This document shows, piece after piece, positions 6,717 through 8,043 of a stretch of DNA of 8,043 nucleotides. A program made the translations under genes and the position numbers. Source of the DNA: Pirellulaceae bacterium (GTDB taxonomy: Bacteria; Planctomycetota; Planctomycetia; Pirellulales; Pirellulaceae); NCBI GenBank assembly GCA_030744095.1, contig JASLRF010000035.1:1-8043 (forward strand). The letters run 5' to 3'. Position 1 is the first letter of the stretch. Each line of letters opens with the position of its first letter. The notes below the pieces were generated by a model. That model searched no databases. It was given only the letters and a program-made list of their open reading frames with translations, and was not told the DNA's origin.

Positions 6717-8043
6717 ATGCTCAAAGCGCTGGAACTCGTCGGCTTCAAGAGCTTCGCCGATAAGACGCGCTTCGATTTCCCCGAGGGCATCACCGTGGTG
6801 GTTGGCCCCAACGGTTCGGGGAAGTCGAATATCGTCGATGCGATGAAGTGGGTGCTTGGCTCGCAAAGCGCCAAGGCCCTACGCGGTAAGGACATGTCCG
6901 ACGTCATCTTCAAAGGCTCGTCGGACGGCCGCCGGATGATGAATACGGCCGAAGCGACCATCATTTTCGAGAATGCCGACGGTCGCCTTCCCTTGGATGC
7001 CCCCGAAGTTCACGTCACACGTCGTGTCTATCGCAGTGGCGAAAGCGAATACCTGATCAACCGCGAACCTTGTCGCCTGAAGGACATCAAAGATCTGTTC
7101 CGTGGGTCCGGTGTCGGGGTAGACGCTTATAGCCTGATCGAGCAGGGCAAGGTCGATCGGCTGCTGCAGGCGTCAGCACGCGATCGCCGGGCCATTTTCG
7201 AAGAAGCAGCGGGAATCAGCCGGTTCAAAGCAAAGAAACTGGAAGCCCAACGCCGTCTGGAACGCGTCGATCAGAACTTATTGCGTCTCTCCGATATCGT
7301 CGAGGAAGTGGAAAGCCGGCTCAGGAGTGTCCGGTCGCAGGCCTCCAAGGCAAAACGCTATCGTGAGTTCAGTGCCCGGCTCCAGGAATTGCGGACACAA
7401 GTTGGGATGACGGACTGGCGCCGCTTGACTGATAAATTGGCTGTTATCGAAGAGGATCTGGCAAGTCTCGTCAGCCAATCGGGTACGCTGGTCAGTCAAA
7501 TCGAAGCGGCGGAATCGCGAGCACTCGAGTTGGAAACACGGATCGAAGCTGCCACGGATACCGTCCGCCAGTGTGAACGTCAGATTGCGGACAACCACGA
7601 AGGAATCGCGCTACTGACGTCATCCGCTGAACAGGCACGCACACGGTCAGGTGATTTCGCTGAAGCGGCGCAGCGACATCGCACACAACTCGCCATAACG
7701 ACAGGCCGAGCCAGCAGCTTGTCGCTTAGGTACCGTGAAACCATCGATCAGCTCAGGGAAGCCGAGACCGTTTGCCGGACCCTGCACCGTCAGCTCAACG
7801 ACTACCAGCAGGCCGAAGCCAAACATCGTGAACAACTTGCTTCCTTGCGCGTGGACAACCAGGAACGCTGTGATTGCCACCAGCAAGACTCGGGCGAATT
7901 GGCCGGGTTGCGAAAGCAGATCAGCCGTCAGGAATCCGAACTGGCGGCACTGAATTCAACCGAAAGGCGATGTGCCAGCCAGTTGGAGGAACTGGAGAAA
8001 CTGATTGCGAAGGCCGTGGCCGAACTGCACCAATTCGAACAAG
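6717..8043 (+). CDS. smc: Chromosome segregation ATPase SMC, N-terminal part only
   Basis: This is the first 442 codons of smc, truncated by the right edge. SMC homodimers bind DNA with ScpA/ScpB and organise and segregate the chromosome. The N-terminus has the family opening LVGFKSFADKT (7-17), Walker A GPNGSGKS (30-37) followed by NIVDAMKWVLG, and a SMC-type SGVGVDAYSLIEQGKVD (131-147) and FEEAAGISRFK (161-171). From about residue 169 to the edge the sequence is charged, heptad-like and Gln/Glu/Arg-rich, as expected for the first coiled-coil arm. The hinge, second arm, signature motif and Walker B would lie beyond 8043. A CDCH cluster occurs at residues 385-388 in the arm, of unknown meaning. 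The start fits the family exactly. It follows the lipoprotein gene by 64 nt with no Shine-Dalgarno. Confidence 0.96.
   Translation, partial: MLKALELVGFKSFADKTRFDFPEGITVVVGPNGSGKSNIVDAMKWVLGSQSAKALRGKDMSDVIFKGSSDGRRMMNTAEATIIFENADGRLPLDAPEVHVTRRVYRSGESEYLINREPCRLKDIKDLFRGSGVGVDAYSLIEQGKVDRLLQASARDRRAIFEEAAGISRFKAKKLEAQRRLERVDQNLLRLSDIVEEVESRLRSVRSQASKAKRYREFSARLQELRTQVGMTDWRRLTDKLAVIEEDLASLVSQSGTLVSQIEAAESRALELETRIEAATDTVRQCERQIADNHEGIALLTSSAEQARTRSGDFAEAAQRHRTQLAITTGRASSLSLRYRETIDQLREAETVCRTLHRQLNDYQQAEAKHREQLASLRVDNQERCDCHQQDSGELAGLRKQISRQESELAALNSTERRCASQLEELEKLIAKAVAELHQFEQ

Noticed and set aside
1..8043. Mobile element, CRISPR array, prophage or defence system
   Set aside because: No transposase, integrase, direct-repeat array, tRNA or terminal inverted repeats were seen; the genes are core housekeeping families.

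Overview
The window looks like chromosomal core DNA from a planctomycete, probably of the Pirellula/Rhodopirellula type. The evidence is moderate GC, mostly absent Shine-Dalgarno sequences, a PhoH / HD-hydrolase / YbeY / CNNM gene string, and a lipoprotein that joins a flagellar P-ring (FlgI)-like fold to HEAT repeats. The lineage call is inference from family resemblance; no 16S or other marker gene is present. I see no mobile element, CRISPR array, tRNA or rRNA.

Left half (1-4420, minus strand): four tightly packed genes read right to left. They are phoH/ybeZ, a 7TM-HD phosphohydrolase of the PgpH family, ybeY, and the 5' part of a CNNM/CorC-type membrane protein cut by the window's left edge. 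Junctions are an 8-nt gap, then a 41-nt overlap (or a 43-nt gap if ybeY uses a later GTG), then a 4-nt GTGA overlap, so this is almost certainly one operon. The order merges the proteobacterial ybeZ-ybeY-ybeX string with the pgpH-ybeY linkage of Gram-positives. By family, the genes combine RNA/ribosome maturation (PhoH ATPase, YbeY) with cyclic-dinucleotide hydrolysis (PgpH) and a probable ion-transport protein (CNNM).

Middle (4421-4819): a 399-nt divergent intergenic region. It holds a weak candidate promoter for phoH, a 6-bp GC-rich hairpin, and the leader of the rightward genes.

Right half (4820-8043, plus strand): a 610-aa predicted lipoprotein whose sequence reads as a nearly complete FlgI/P-ring protein split by an inserted HEAT-repeat block. 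After 64 nt comes the start of smc (chromosome-segregation ATPase), cut by the right edge after 442 codons. The two are probably cotranscribed. A 20-codon micro-ORF bridges the gap, beginning on the lipoprotein stop codon and ending 2 nt before the smc ATG.

The most notable item is the FlgI-HEAT lipoprotein. No flagellar gene is beside it, its function is unknown, and the domain architecture suggests a P-ring-derived envelope protein used for something other than a canonical flagellar bushing.
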